DNA of 8,241 nt, taken from Campylobacterota bacterium (GTDB taxonomy: Bacteria > Campylobacterota > Campylobacteria > Campylobacterales > Sulfurovaceae). Both the position numbers and the translations under genes were made by a program. A model generated the notes under the pieces. It saw only the letters and a program-made list of their open reading frames with translations, did no database searches and was not told where the DNA came from. How positions within the stretch are numbered: the first letter of the stretch is position 1; every line of letters begins with the position of its first letter. The stretch is taken from assembly GCA_013153675.1 (NCBI GenBank), contig JAADEA010000112.1, forward strand, positions 1 to 8,241, written 5' to 3'. Below, in pieces: positions 1-6,088 of the stretch.

Positions 1-496
1 TTTAATTATTCTTCATACGATGGGAAGTCATGGACCAGCTTACTATAAAAGATATCCAAAAAGGTTTGAAAAATTTAAACCTGTTTGTAAAACAAATCAA
101 CTTGAAAAGTGTTCAAAAGAAGAGATTATAAATGCATATGATAATACTATTTTGTATAGTGATTACTTTTTAGATAAGAGTATTAATTTTTTAAAAAGAT
201 ATAAAGATGCTAAGAGGGCTTTAATATATATAAGTGATCATGGAGAGAGTTTAGGAGAAGGTGGATTATATTTACATGGAATGCCTTATTTTATTGCTCC
301 AGATGCTCAAAAACATGTAGCAGCATTTATTTGGCTTGGAGATAATTTAAAAAAAGAGATAGATACAAATTATCTAAGATCATTGCAAAATAAAAAGTTG
401 CATCAAAATATACTATTTCATACTCTCTTAGCTATATTTGATGTAAATAGCTCTGTTTATAAAGAAGATCTTAATATTTTAAAAAGAAGAGATTAA
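1..496 (+). CDS. Phosphoethanolamine transferase, EptA-like, C-terminal part (5' end outside window)
   Basis: This is the 3' portion of a sulfatase-fold phosphoethanolamine transferase, an inner-membrane enzyme whose periplasmic catalytic domain moves phosphoethanolamine from phosphatidylethanolamine to lipid A or other acceptors. The open frame reaches the left edge, and the residues before the first ATG at 20 (LIILHT) belong to the family motif LHxMGSHGPxYYxRYP, so that ATG is internal. Counting from it, family features are the His at residue 4, a Cys pair (23, 31) resembling the periplasmic disulfides, the zinc-site motif SDHGESLGE (72-80) with Asp73 and His74, and LHGMPY (85-90) with a further metal/substrate histidine. 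The tail HQNILFHTLLAIFDV is also typical. The N-terminal membrane helices and nucleophilic Thr lie outside. The gene ends in a terminator and meets the next gene tail to tail, with overlapping stop codons. Whether the acceptor is lipid A, flagellar rod protein or glycan cannot be told here. Confidence 0.93.
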   Translation, partial: LIILHTMGSHGPAYYKRYPKRFEKFKPVCKTNQLEKCSKEEIINAYDNTILYSDYFLDKSINFLKRYKDAKRALIYISDHGESLGEGGLYLHGMPYFIAPDAQKHVAAFIWLGDNLKKEIDTNYLRSLQNKKLHQNILFHTLLAIFDVNSSVYKEDLNILKRRD

Positions 497-512
497 TCTT
501 CTTCTTTTTTTT
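484..512. terminator. Bidirectional hairpin terminator between convergent genes
   Basis: Perfect 7-bp inverted repeat AAGAAGA (484-490) / TCTTCTT (497-503) with a 6-base loop. It is followed on the + strand by C and eight T (505-512), and on the - strand by five T (the A run at 481-485 read in reverse). Both convergent stop codons lie in the loop: + TAA at 494-496 and - TAA at 495-493. The stem is GC-poor, but the U-tracts on both sides support bidirectional termination. Confidence 0.65.
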
Positions 513-942
513 GATTAAATAGATAGTTGTGATCTATTTTTATACATCTATTTTGAACTACTTCAATACCAGCATCTTTTACCATTTGAGCTGCCTCATT
601 ATTCACAATTCCAAGTTGTGCCCAAAATACTTTTACATCACCTCTTGCTATTACTTTTTTAGCAATATCAACAAGAGCAGCTGGTTTTCTAAAAATTACT
701 ACTATATCTACCTCTTTATCTATCTCTTCTAATGATCTATATACTTTTTGCCCTAAAATATACTCTTCTTTTGGATATATTGGAAAAACATTATATCCTG
801 CTTCAATCATATATTTAGTTACTTTATGGCTATCTTTTGTAGGATTTGGTGAAGCTCCAATAATAGCTATATTTTTATATTTTGTTAGATACTCTTTAAT
901 TTTTTCTAAGTCTGAATTGATTGTGGGAAATTCACAATTCAT
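493..942 (-). CDS. CoA-binding domain protein (YccU-like, CoA_binding_2 family)
   Basis: A small cytosolic Rossmann-fold protein of the CoA-binding family related to the NAD/CoA-binding domain of succinyl-CoA synthetase. No reaction is established for the stand-alone form. The 149 residues match the usual length of about 140. Visible family motifs are IAIIGASPNPTKDSHKV (25-41, glycine-rich nucleotide loop), PIYPKEEYILGQKVYRSLEEI (54-74, the family's P-x-NP-x5-ILG-x3-Y-xSL pattern), VDIVVIFRKP (78-87), VFWAQLGI (105-112) and the conserved NRC near the end (131-133). The ATG at 942-940 has an AAGGA Shine-Dalgarno six bases upstream. Transcription probably starts from a TGATAAAAT box at 993-985. 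The gene is flanked by a convergent transferase gene and a divergent ilvA, so it is likely monocistronic. Family assignment is firm; biological role is open. Confidence 0.9.
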   Translation of the reverse strand: MNCEFPTINSDLEKIKEYLTKYKNIAIIGASPNPTKDSHKVTKYMIEAGYNVFPIYPKEEYILGQKVYRSLEEIDKEVDIVVIFRKPAALVDIAKKVIARGDVKVFWAQLGIVNNEAAQMVKDAGIEVVQNRCIKIDHNYLFNQKKEED

Positions 943-957
943 ATTTATCCTTTTAAA

Positions 958-966
958 TGGTATAAT
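958..966 (+). promoter_or_regulatory. Sigma-70 extended -10 promoter for ilvA
   Basis: TGGTATAAT is a perfect TGn-TATAAT extended -10 box. A weak -35-like TTCATA lies at 938-943 with a 17-base spacer, inside the start codon region of the divergent gene. The predicted start is near 973, giving a leader of about 36 bases before the ilvA ATG, too short for an attenuator. Confidence 0.65.
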
Positions 967-984
967 TTTGCGAAAATTTTAGCT

Positions 985-993
985 ATTTTATCA
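985..993 (-). promoter_or_regulatory. Putative extended -10 promoter for the CoA-binding protein gene
   Basis: Read on the - strand, this is TGATAAAAT, one mismatch from TGn-TATAAT. The predicted start is near 978, about 35 bases ahead of the ATG. It faces the ilvA promoter (958-966), so the two predicted transcripts overlap by a few bases at their 5' ends. No convincing -35 box was seen. Confidence 0.4.
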
Positions 994-1008
994 TAATAGG
1001 ATTTATAA

Positions 1009-2220
1009 ATGCTAACTTTAAAAGATATTACTAAAGCTCAAGAGAGATTAAAAGATGTAATCTATAAGACTCCTTTAGCTCATGCTCCTTTACTAAGTGA
1101 ATTAACAGGGTATGAGGTCTATTTAAAAAAAGAGAATCTTCAAAGAACAGGCTCTTTTAAATTAAGAGGTGCTTTTAATAAGATAGCTTCTATTATTTCT
1201 AAAGGAAATAAAAAAGGGGTAGTTGCAGCAAGTGCAGGGAATCATGCTCAAGGGGTGGCATTTGGAGCAAAATATTTTAATATTGATGCTACTATATTTA
1301 TGCCAGAGGCAACTCCATTAACAAAGGTGCAAGGTGTTGAATCATTAGGGGCTAAAGTTGTATTAAAAGGAAATAATTATGATGAAGCTTATGCTCATGC
1401 ACTTGAGTATGCAAAAGAGAACTCTCTTGAATTTGTCCATCCTTTTGCAGATGAAGAGGTAATGGCTGGACAAGGAACTATATTTTTAGAAATTTATGAA
1501 GAGCTAAAAGATCTTGATGCTTTAGTTGTTCCAATTGGAGGAGGAGGGCTTATTAGCGGAGTTGCAACTGCAGCAAAGAGCCTTTTAGATGATATAGAAA
1601 TTATTGGAGTATCAGCAGCTGGTGCTCCTGCTATGAAAAAATCTTACGATTTAGGAAAACCAATAGATACTACATATGTAAGAACAATTGCAGATGGAAT
1701 AGCAGTAAGAGATACAGATCCGAAGATGTTGGAATATATTAAAAAGCTTGTAGATAAATATGAATTAGTTAGTGATGATGAGATAGCAAGTGCTATTTTA
1801 TTTTTATTAGAAAAACAAAAACTTTTAGTAGAAGGAGCAGGCGCAGCTGGAGTTGCAGCTTTAATGCATAACCATTTAGATATACCAAAAGGATCAAAAG
1901 TTGTAATTGTTGTAAGTGGTGGAAATATTGATGTAACAATGCTCTCCTTAATTATAGAGAAGGGACTTGTTAAATCAAGTAGAAAGATGAAGTTGGTTGT
2001 AACATTAGTTGATAAACCAGGAGCTTTAGAACAGTTTGCATCTTTAATGAGACAAGTAAATGCAAATATTGTTCAAATAGGTTATGATAGAACTTCTACT
2101 GATTTAGAATTTGGAGATGCAAATGTTAGTGTAGCTCTTGAGACAAGAGGATATGAGCATCAAGAAGAGATTAGAAAAATATTAAAAGAGCATGGATTTA
2201 AATTTCAAGAGCTCCATTAA
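1009..2220 (+). CDS. ilvA: Threonine ammonia-lyase (threonine dehydratase), PLP-dependent, with C-terminal ACT domain
   Basis: Converts L-threonine to 2-oxobutanoate and ammonia, the committed step of isoleucine synthesis, in the cytoplasm. The fold-type II PLP domain occupies residues 1 to about 315. RTGSFKLRGA (46-55) carries the Schiff-base Lys51, AASAGNHAQGVA (73-84) is the substrate/PLP loop, PIGGGGLISG (175-184) is the phosphate-binding glycine loop, and VVSGGNID sits near the end of the domain. A single ACT domain follows (about 327-400), beginning KLVVTLVDKPGALEQFASLM. At 403 residues with one ACT domain, it belongs to the shorter IlvA class, not the roughly 510-residue E. coli form with two regulatory ACT-like domains. 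Isoleucine or valine control through this domain is plausible but not readable from sequence. The ATG at 1009 has AGGA at 998-1001. The phosphatase gene follows 9 bases after the stop, so the two are probably co-transcribed. A catabolic threonine dehydratase is the alternative, but the ACT domain and nearby ilvBH favour biosynthesis. Confidence 0.95.
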   Translation: MLTLKDITKAQERLKDVIYKTPLAHAPLLSELTGYEVYLKKENLQRTGSFKLRGAFNKIASIISKGNKKGVVAASAGNHAQGVAFGAKYFNIDATIFMPEATPLTKVQGVESLGAKVVLKGNNYDEAYAHALEYAKENSLEFVHPFADEEVMAGQGTIFLEIYEELKDLDALVVPIGGGGLISGVATAAKSLLDDIEIIGVSAAGAPAMKKSYDLGKPIDTTYVRTIADGIAVRDTDPKMLEYIKKLVDKYELVSDDEIASAILFLLEKQKLLVEGAGAAGVAALMHNHLDIPKGSKVVIVVSGGNIDVTMLSLIIEKGLVKSSRKMKLVVTLVDKPGALEQFASLMRQVNANIVQIGYDRTSTDLEFGDANVSVALETRGYEHQEEIRKILKEHGFKFQELH

Positions 2221-2224
2221 GGAG
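2221..2224 (+). promoter_or_regulatory. Ribosome binding site fixing a GTG start
   Basis: GGAG directly after the ilvA stop, five bases before GTG at 2230. The two nearby ATGs (2234, 2238) are out of frame with the phosphatase, so the GTG is the only well-placed start. Confidence 0.7.
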
Positions 2225-2229
2225 TTATT

Positions 2230-3141
2230 GTGTATGGATGTGTAATCTCTATTGATCTTGGCTCAAATACTCTTAGAGTATTAAAATATGATTGTAAAAG
2301 TGGGCTCTTTTTAAATGAATATGAAAAAATTGTAAAGTGTGCAGATAATTTAGTATATACAGGAGAGATTTCAAAAGAGGCAATAGATAGAATTGTTGAT
2401 GCTTTAAATGAGGCAAAAGAGGAGATAGATTTTAAAGGGTGCTATTTAAAAGGTGTTGCTACTGAGGCTTTAAGAAGAGCTAAGAATCAAAAAGAGGTAA
2501 TTGAAGAGATTTTTAAAAAGAGCCAAATTCAATTTGAGGTTATATCTCCAGATAAAGAGGCTAACTTTACATTAATAGCTGTTAGAGAGAGGTTAAAAAG
2601 ATTAGGAGTTGATAATAGTAACTTTTTTCTTTTAGATATTGGAGGAGGTTCAAGTGAACTTATATTTTATAAAGATAATCAAATAAAGATTTGGAGCCAT
2701 TCCCTTGGAATTGTTACTTTAACTCAAGAAGGAAATGGAGATATAAAAAAGATTAAAGAGCTAATAGAAAAGAAAATCTCTTTTTACAAAGAGGCTATAT
2801 CATTTGTTAATAGGGATACTATTTTTGTAGCTACTGCTGGAACTCCTACTACATTAGCAGCTATTAAAGTAGGGTTAAATTATAAAAATTACAATAGAGA
2901 CTATATTAATGGAGTTATTTTAAATAAAGAGGAGTTAGATAAATATCTTAAACTTTTAATAGAGCTTCCTTATGAAAAGAGAGTTGAGTTAGTTGGAGTT
3001 GGTAGAGAGGATCTAATTATAACTGGTATTTTAATTTTTAAGGCATTTTTTGATCTTTTAGGGTTTAATGAAGCAGTTGTAGTTGATGATGGTCTAAGGG
3101 AAGGAGTAGCCCTTGAGCTTTGTAAAAAGCTAAATTTATAG
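2230..3141 (+). CDS. Ppx/GppA family phosphatase (exopolyphosphatase / pppGpp phosphohydrolase type)
   Basis: A member of the ASKHA-fold Ppx/GppA family, which releases phosphate from inorganic polyphosphate and/or converts pppGpp to ppGpp. The 303 residues form the two-lobed catalytic core without the C-terminal HD-like extension of the roughly 500-residue E. coli proteins. Visible motifs are SIDLGSNTLRVLKY (7-20, phosphate-1 loop), ATEALRRAKN (77-86), LDIGGGSSELIFY (135-147, phosphate-2 loop), ATAGTPTTLAA (201-211) and VDDGLREGVALEL (285-297). The usual S-G-x-E-E-A segment reads SPDKEA (106-111): the final Glu-Ala is kept, but the glycine and first acidic residue have changed. Translation starts at GTG with GGAG upstream, nine bases behind ilvA, implying one transcript. 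The end is convergent with the lipoprotein gene, one base separating the two stops. Sequence cannot decide between polyphosphate and pppGpp as substrate. Confidence 0.9.
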   Translation: MYGCVISIDLGSNTLRVLKYDCKSGLFLNEYEKIVKCADNLVYTGEISKEAIDRIVDALNEAKEEIDFKGCYLKGVATEALRRAKNQKEVIEEIFKKSQIQFEVISPDKEANFTLIAVRERLKRLGVDNSNFFLLDIGGGSSELIFYKDNQIKIWSHSLGIVTLTQEGNGDIKKIKELIEKKISFYKEAISFVNRDTIFVATAGTPTTLAAIKVGLNYKNYNRDYINGVILNKEELDKYLKLLIELPYEKRVELVGVGREDLIITGILIFKAFFDLLGFNEAVVVDDGLREGVALELCKKLNL

Positions 3142-3169
3142 GCTATTTTTTTAATTCAATTAGCTTTTT
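3124..3169. terminator. Candidate bidirectional terminator over convergent stop codons
   Basis: Perfect 10-bp inverted repeat AAAAAGCTAA (3124-3133) / TTAGCTTTTT (3160-3169) with a 26-base loop containing both stops (+ TAG 3139-3141, - TAG 3145-3143). Each outer arm supplies a five-base U-tract in its own direction, and a further T-run follows on the + strand. The arms are themselves coding, giving a KKLN stretch on + and KLIELKK on -. The long loop and weak GC content lower confidence. Confidence 0.4.
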
Positions 3170-3817
3170 GTGATTTTTTTTATGATTTTCTAATATTTTT
3201 ACCATCTCCTTTTTTAACTCTTGTGGACTATTTTCATCAGATATAATATCAAGCATCTTTTGAACCTGCTCATGATGGATTTTAGTACTATGTAACCAAG
3301 CTTCATGGGAGTGTTTAGCTTTTTGTAATTCTAATTGATGTTTATATTTGCTTCTTTTAATAAAAAAGATAATTAACCCTATAAAAATTATTCCAAAAAT
3401 AGCTATTGCTCCTAATATTTTATAAAGCAATATTTTTTCTTTTTCTTTTTGGAGCCTTTCTTCTTTTTCTAATTGGCTCTTTTTTAGTTCATTTTGAGCT
3501 TTTATTTTTGCTATTTCTATTTGGCTTTTTGCTATCTCTTTAGCTTTTTTTGCTTCTAACTCCTTTATTTTTAACTCATTTTGGGCTCTAATCTTTTCTA
3601 ATTTCTCTTTATGCTGAAGCTCTAATAGAAGTTTCTCTTTTTCTGCCTGAATTGATCTATTATCATTTCTAATAATATTATTTTTAATTTGAGGTTCAAA
3701 ACTCTTTTGACCATTTATAGGTGTGCCAATTAATCGAGTCTCTTTATCTTTGTAGTAGTTATTACATCCGCTATTTATAAGCAAAAGTAAAGTTATTAAA
3801 AATGCTTTTTTATACAT
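3143..3817 (-). CDS. Putative lipoprotein with coiled coil and internal transmembrane helix, unknown function
   Basis: I do not recognise a named family. The 224-residue protein starts with a lipoprotein-like signal (MYKK, then a hydrophobic run 5-14) and an imperfect lipobox INSGC with Cys18; Asn15 is unusual at -3. A polar linker (19-53) leads to a long Lys/Glu/Gln-rich helix, probably a coiled coil (about 54-128), with an internal repeat (KIRAQNELKIKELE at 75-88, KIKAQNELKKSQLE at 104-117). A strong membrane helix follows (about 130-153, LLYKILGAIAIFGIIFIGLIIFFI). The charged C-terminal domain (154-224) contains a His-rich stretch (KHSHEAWLHSTKIHHEQ) and the motif DENSPQELKKEMVKIL. If the signal is processed, the coiled coil is periplasmic and the C-terminus cytoplasmic. 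The ATG at 3817-3815 has AGAGGA five bases upstream. It appears monocistronic, divergent from ilvB. The real-gene call is firm because of codon use, RBS and protein-like architecture; function is unknown. Confidence 0.8.
   Translation of the reverse strand: MYKKAFLITLLLLINSGCNNYYKDKETRLIGTPINGQKSFEPQIKNNIIRNDNRSIQAEKEKLLLELQHKEKLEKIRAQNELKIKELEAKKAKEIAKSQIEIAKIKAQNELKKSQLEKEERLQKEKEKILLYKILGAIAIFGIIFIGLIIFFIKRSKYKHQLELQKAKHSHEAWLHSTKIHHEQVQKMLDIISDENSPQELKKEMVKILENHKKNHKKLIELKK
3489..3587 (-). repeat. Internal 87-base (29-codon) repeat within the coiled-coil gene
   Basis: On the + strand, TCATTTTGAGCT (3489-3500) and TCATTTTGGGCT (3576-3587) differ at one position and lie 87 bases apart, in the same reading frame. 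They encode the AQNEL core of two similar 14-residue units. This suggests growth of the coiled coil by a 29-residue duplication that has since diverged. Confidence 0.55.
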
Positions 3818-3847
3818 CTTCTTCCTCTTTTAGAAAATATAAAATGC

Positions 3848-3856
3848 ATTCTATCA
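3848..3856 (-). promoter_or_regulatory. Putative extended -10 promoter for the lipoprotein gene
   Basis: The - strand reads TGATAGAAT, one mismatch from TGn-TATAAT. The predicted start is near 3841, about 24 bases ahead of the ATG. It lies back to back with the ilvB promoter, their -10 boxes about 25 bases apart. A TATATT at 3833-3838 is a weaker alternative. Confidence 0.4.
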
Positions 3857-3875
3857 AATAATCTTGAGATTTTTT

Positions 3876-3884
3876 TGTTATAAT
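3876..3884 (+). promoter_or_regulatory. Extended -10 promoter of the ilvB-ilvH-lpxD operon
   Basis: TGTTATAAT fits TGn-TATAAT perfectly and is preceded by a run of seven T (3870-3876), the kind of AT-rich upstream element used in place of a clear -35 in Campylobacterota. The predicted start is near 3891, leaving only about 21 leader bases. No leader peptide, T-box or attenuator fits there. Confidence 0.7.
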
Positions 3885-3896
3885 CAGCCAAATTAA

Positions 3897-3902
3897 AAGG
3901 AG
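3897..3902 (+). promoter_or_regulatory. Ribosome binding site deciding the ilvB start
   Basis: AAGGAG sits nine bases before ATG 3912. The in-frame TTG at 3903 directly abuts it with no spacer, so it cannot be the start served by this site. Confidence 0.7.
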
Positions 3903-3911
3903 TTGAGGCTA

Positions 3912-5606
3912 ATGAGAATAAGTGGAGCTCAAATGGTATGCGAAGCCCTTATTAAAGAGGGTGTAGAGTATGTTTTTGGATACCCTGGTGGGGCTATAAT
4001 GAATGTTTATGATGAGATATATAAACAAAATAAATTTAAACATATTTTAACACGCCATGAACAAGCAGCAGTCCATGCAGCAGATGGTTATGCAAGATCA
4101 ACTGGCAAAGTTGGTGTTGCTATGGTTACAAGTGGTCCTGGTTTTACAAATGCTGTAACAGGTCTTGCTACTGCTTATATGGATTCAGTTCCAATTGTTG
4201 TAATTTCTGGTCAGGTTCCTACTACTTTGATTGGAACAGATGCTTTTCAAGAGGTAGATGCAGTAGGAATTTCACGACCTTGTACAAAACATAACTATCT
4301 GGTAAAAGATATAAAAGATCTTCCAAGAATATTAAAAGAGGCTTTTTATATAGCAAAGAGTGGTAGACCAGGACCAGTTTTAATTGATATTCCAAAAGAT
4401 ATTACTGGAGAAATAGGAGAATTTAACTATCCAACAGAGGTAAATCTACCAACTTATAAACCAAGATATAAAGGAAATGATCGCCAAATAAAAAAAGCTG
4501 CTACTGCTATTTTAGAGGCTAAAAAACCTATTTTATATTTAGGTGGAGGAGTTGTAATTAGTGAAGCTTATAAATTAGTAAGAGAATTAGCTGAGATATC
4601 TCAAATTCCAGCTGTTGAGACACTAATGGCAAGAGGAGTAATGGGAGCTAATAATCCTCTTTTAGTTGGAATGGTTGGAATGCATGGAAGTTATGCTGCT
4701 AATATGGCTATGAGTGAAGCTGATTTAATTATCTCCCTTGGAGCAAGATTTGATGATAGAGTAACTGGAAAGTTATCTGAGTTTGCTAAATATGCAGATA
4801 TTATTCATGTAGATATAGATCCAGCAAATATTGGTAAGATAGTTGATGTAGATTATCCAATAGTAGGTGATATAAAAGAGGTTTTAATTAAGTTAATTCC
4901 TCTTTTAAAAGAGAAAGTCAATCCTCAAAGATATGCTCTTTGGAGAGATATGTTAAAAAGATATGATGAGATTCATCCTTTAAAATTTGAAGATTCAAAT
5001 GAGGTAATTAAACCTCAATGGGTAGTAAAGAGAGTAGGGGAGTTAGTAGGAGATAAGGCAATTATCACCTCAGATGTGGGACAACATCAGATGTGGACAG
5101 CTCAATTTTATTCTTTTAGTAGACCAAGACAGTGGATAAATTCTGGTGGACTTGGTACTATGGGATTTGGTTTTCCAGCTGCAATTGGCACAAAAATTGG
5201 AAATAAAGATAAAGTTGTAATTAATTTTACAGGGGATGGATCTATCTTAATGAATATTCAAGAGCTGGTTACTGCAGCTGAGTATGATGTGCCAGTAATT
5301 AATATTATTTTAAATAATAACTTTCTTGGAATGGTAAGACAGTGGCAAACACTATTTTATGAAAAAAGATATGCAGAGACAGATCTATCTTTTCAACCAA
5401 ATTGGAAAGAGTTAGCATCAGCTTGTGGTGGAGTAGGTTATAATGTAACTACTAAAGAGGAGTTTGATAAAGCTTTAGAGGATGCTTTAAATAAAAATAG
5501 AGTCTCTTTAATAAATGTGGCAGTTGATAGATTTGAAAATGTATTGCCAATGGTTCCAGCAGGGGGAGCTCTATATAATATGCTACTTGAGTATAAGGAT
5601 AGATAA
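3912..5606 (+). CDS. ilvB: Acetolactate synthase (acetohydroxyacid synthase) large, catalytic subunit
   Basis: A ThDP- and FAD-dependent enzyme that condenses two pyruvates to 2-acetolactate (valine/leucine branch), or pyruvate with 2-oxobutanoate to 2-aceto-2-hydroxybutanoate (isoleucine branch). The 564 residues are the normal family length. Visible features are the N-terminal ThDP pyrimidine domain with RHEQAAVHAADGYAR, whose Glu50 activates the cofactor; a central FAD domain including LYLGGGV and ISLGARFDDRVTGK; and the C-terminal ThDP pyrophosphate domain with GDG (441-443) and NNN (468-470), the Mg/diphosphate motif. GMVRQWQ follows, where Trp478 corresponds to the Trp linked to 2-oxobutanoate preference. 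I chose ATG 3912 over an in-frame TTG at 3903 because of Shine-Dalgarno spacing and because MRISGAQMV aligns with the usual family N-terminus. Its stop overlaps the ilvH ATG by one base, indicating translational coupling. Some authors would call the gene ilvI. Confidence 0.96.
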   Translation: MRISGAQMVCEALIKEGVEYVFGYPGGAIMNVYDEIYKQNKFKHILTRHEQAAVHAADGYARSTGKVGVAMVTSGPGFTNAVTGLATAYMDSVPIVVISGQVPTTLIGTDAFQEVDAVGISRPCTKHNYLVKDIKDLPRILKEAFYIAKSGRPGPVLIDIPKDITGEIGEFNYPTEVNLPTYKPRYKGNDRQIKKAATAILEAKKPILYLGGGVVISEAYKLVRELAEISQIPAVETLMARGVMGANNPLLVGMVGMHGSYAANMAMSEADLIISLGARFDDRVTGKLSEFAKYADIIHVDIDPANIGKIVDVDYPIVGDIKEVLIKLIPLLKEKVNPQRYALWRDMLKRYDEIHPLKFEDSNEVIKPQWVVKRVGELVGDKAIITSDVGQHQMWTAQFYSFSRPRQWINSGGLGTMGFGFPAAIGTKIGNKDKVVINFTGDGSILMNIQELVTAAEYDVPVINIILNNNFLGMVRQWQTLFYEKRYAETDLSFQPNWKELASACGGVGYNVTTKEEFDKALEDALNKNRVSLINVAVDRFENVLPMVPAGGALYNMLLEYKDR

Positions 5607-6088
5607 TGAAGAGTGTAAAGAGAGTAATATCGGTAGTTGTATTAAATGAGGCTCAAGTTTTAGCAAGAGTATCAGGATTATTTGCAGGAAGAGGTTATAA
5701 TATAGACTCTTTAACAGTAGCTGCTATTCCTGGTACAAATCTTTCTCATATGACTATTGTAACAAGAGGAGATGAGAGAGTAATTGAGCAAATTATTAAA
5801 CAACTTCATAAATTAATTCCTACTTTAAAAGTAATAGAGCATGAGAATATGGTAGAAAAAGAGATGGTATTAATGAAGTTCCCAATTAAAAAGGGCAAAA
5901 ACTCATATTTAGCTGATATTCAAGCTCTATTTAGTGCATATAATGGTGGAATTGTCAATGTAGGAGAAGATATTATTATAGCTATGGCAGCAGATGAATC
6001 AAGTAGGATTAATTATTGTATTGAAGCAGCATCACAATTTGAACCAATTGAAGTTGTAAGAAGTGGTGTTGTAGCAATGGAGAGATAA
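5606..6088 (+). CDS. ilvH: Acetolactate synthase small, regulatory subunit
   Basis: The ACT-domain subunit that stimulates the catalytic subunit and usually confers valine feedback inhibition. The 160 residues are normal length. The N-terminal ACT domain (about 5-78) shows [20 protein letters not shown] followed by [14 protein letters not shown], then [24 protein letters not shown]. The C-terminal domain (about 83-158) begins with EKEMVLMKF. One oddity: the segment usually written NE-x-G-V/A-L reads NEAQVL here, so the glycine equivalent to E. coli IlvH Gly14 is Gln17, and the residue equivalent to Ser17 is Ala20. Both E. coli positions are known sites of valine-resistant mutations. AAGGA lies at 5595-5599, six bases before the ATG, which overlaps the ilvB stop (TAATG); the lpxD ATG overlaps this gene's stop the same way. 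Identity is secure; feedback behaviour is inferred. Confidence 0.95.
   Translation: MKSVKRVISVVVLNEAQVLARVSGLFAGRGYNIDSLTVAAIPGTNLSHMTIVTRGDERVIEQIIKQLHKLIPTLKVIEHENMVEKEMVLMKFPIKKGKNSYLADIQALFSAYNGGIVNVGEDIIIAMAADESSRINYCIEAASQFEPIEVVRSGVVAMER

Noticed and set aside
20..22. ATG 20 as the start of the transferase
   Set aside because: Residues before it (LIILHT) continue the conserved EptA motif, so it is internal.
529..732. 67-residue + strand open frame with many Tyr, Phe and Ile
   Set aside because: It is antisense to the well-supported CoA-binding gene, has no Shine-Dalgarno, and its composition is what reverse-complemented AT-rich coding sequence gives.
3864..3869. TTGAGA as a -35 box for ilvB
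   Set aside because: Only nine bases separate it from the -10 box, far from the needed 16-18.
3903..3911. TTG as the ilvB start
   Set aside because: It touches the AAGGAG site with no spacer; ATG 3912 has workable spacing and gives the usual family N-terminus.
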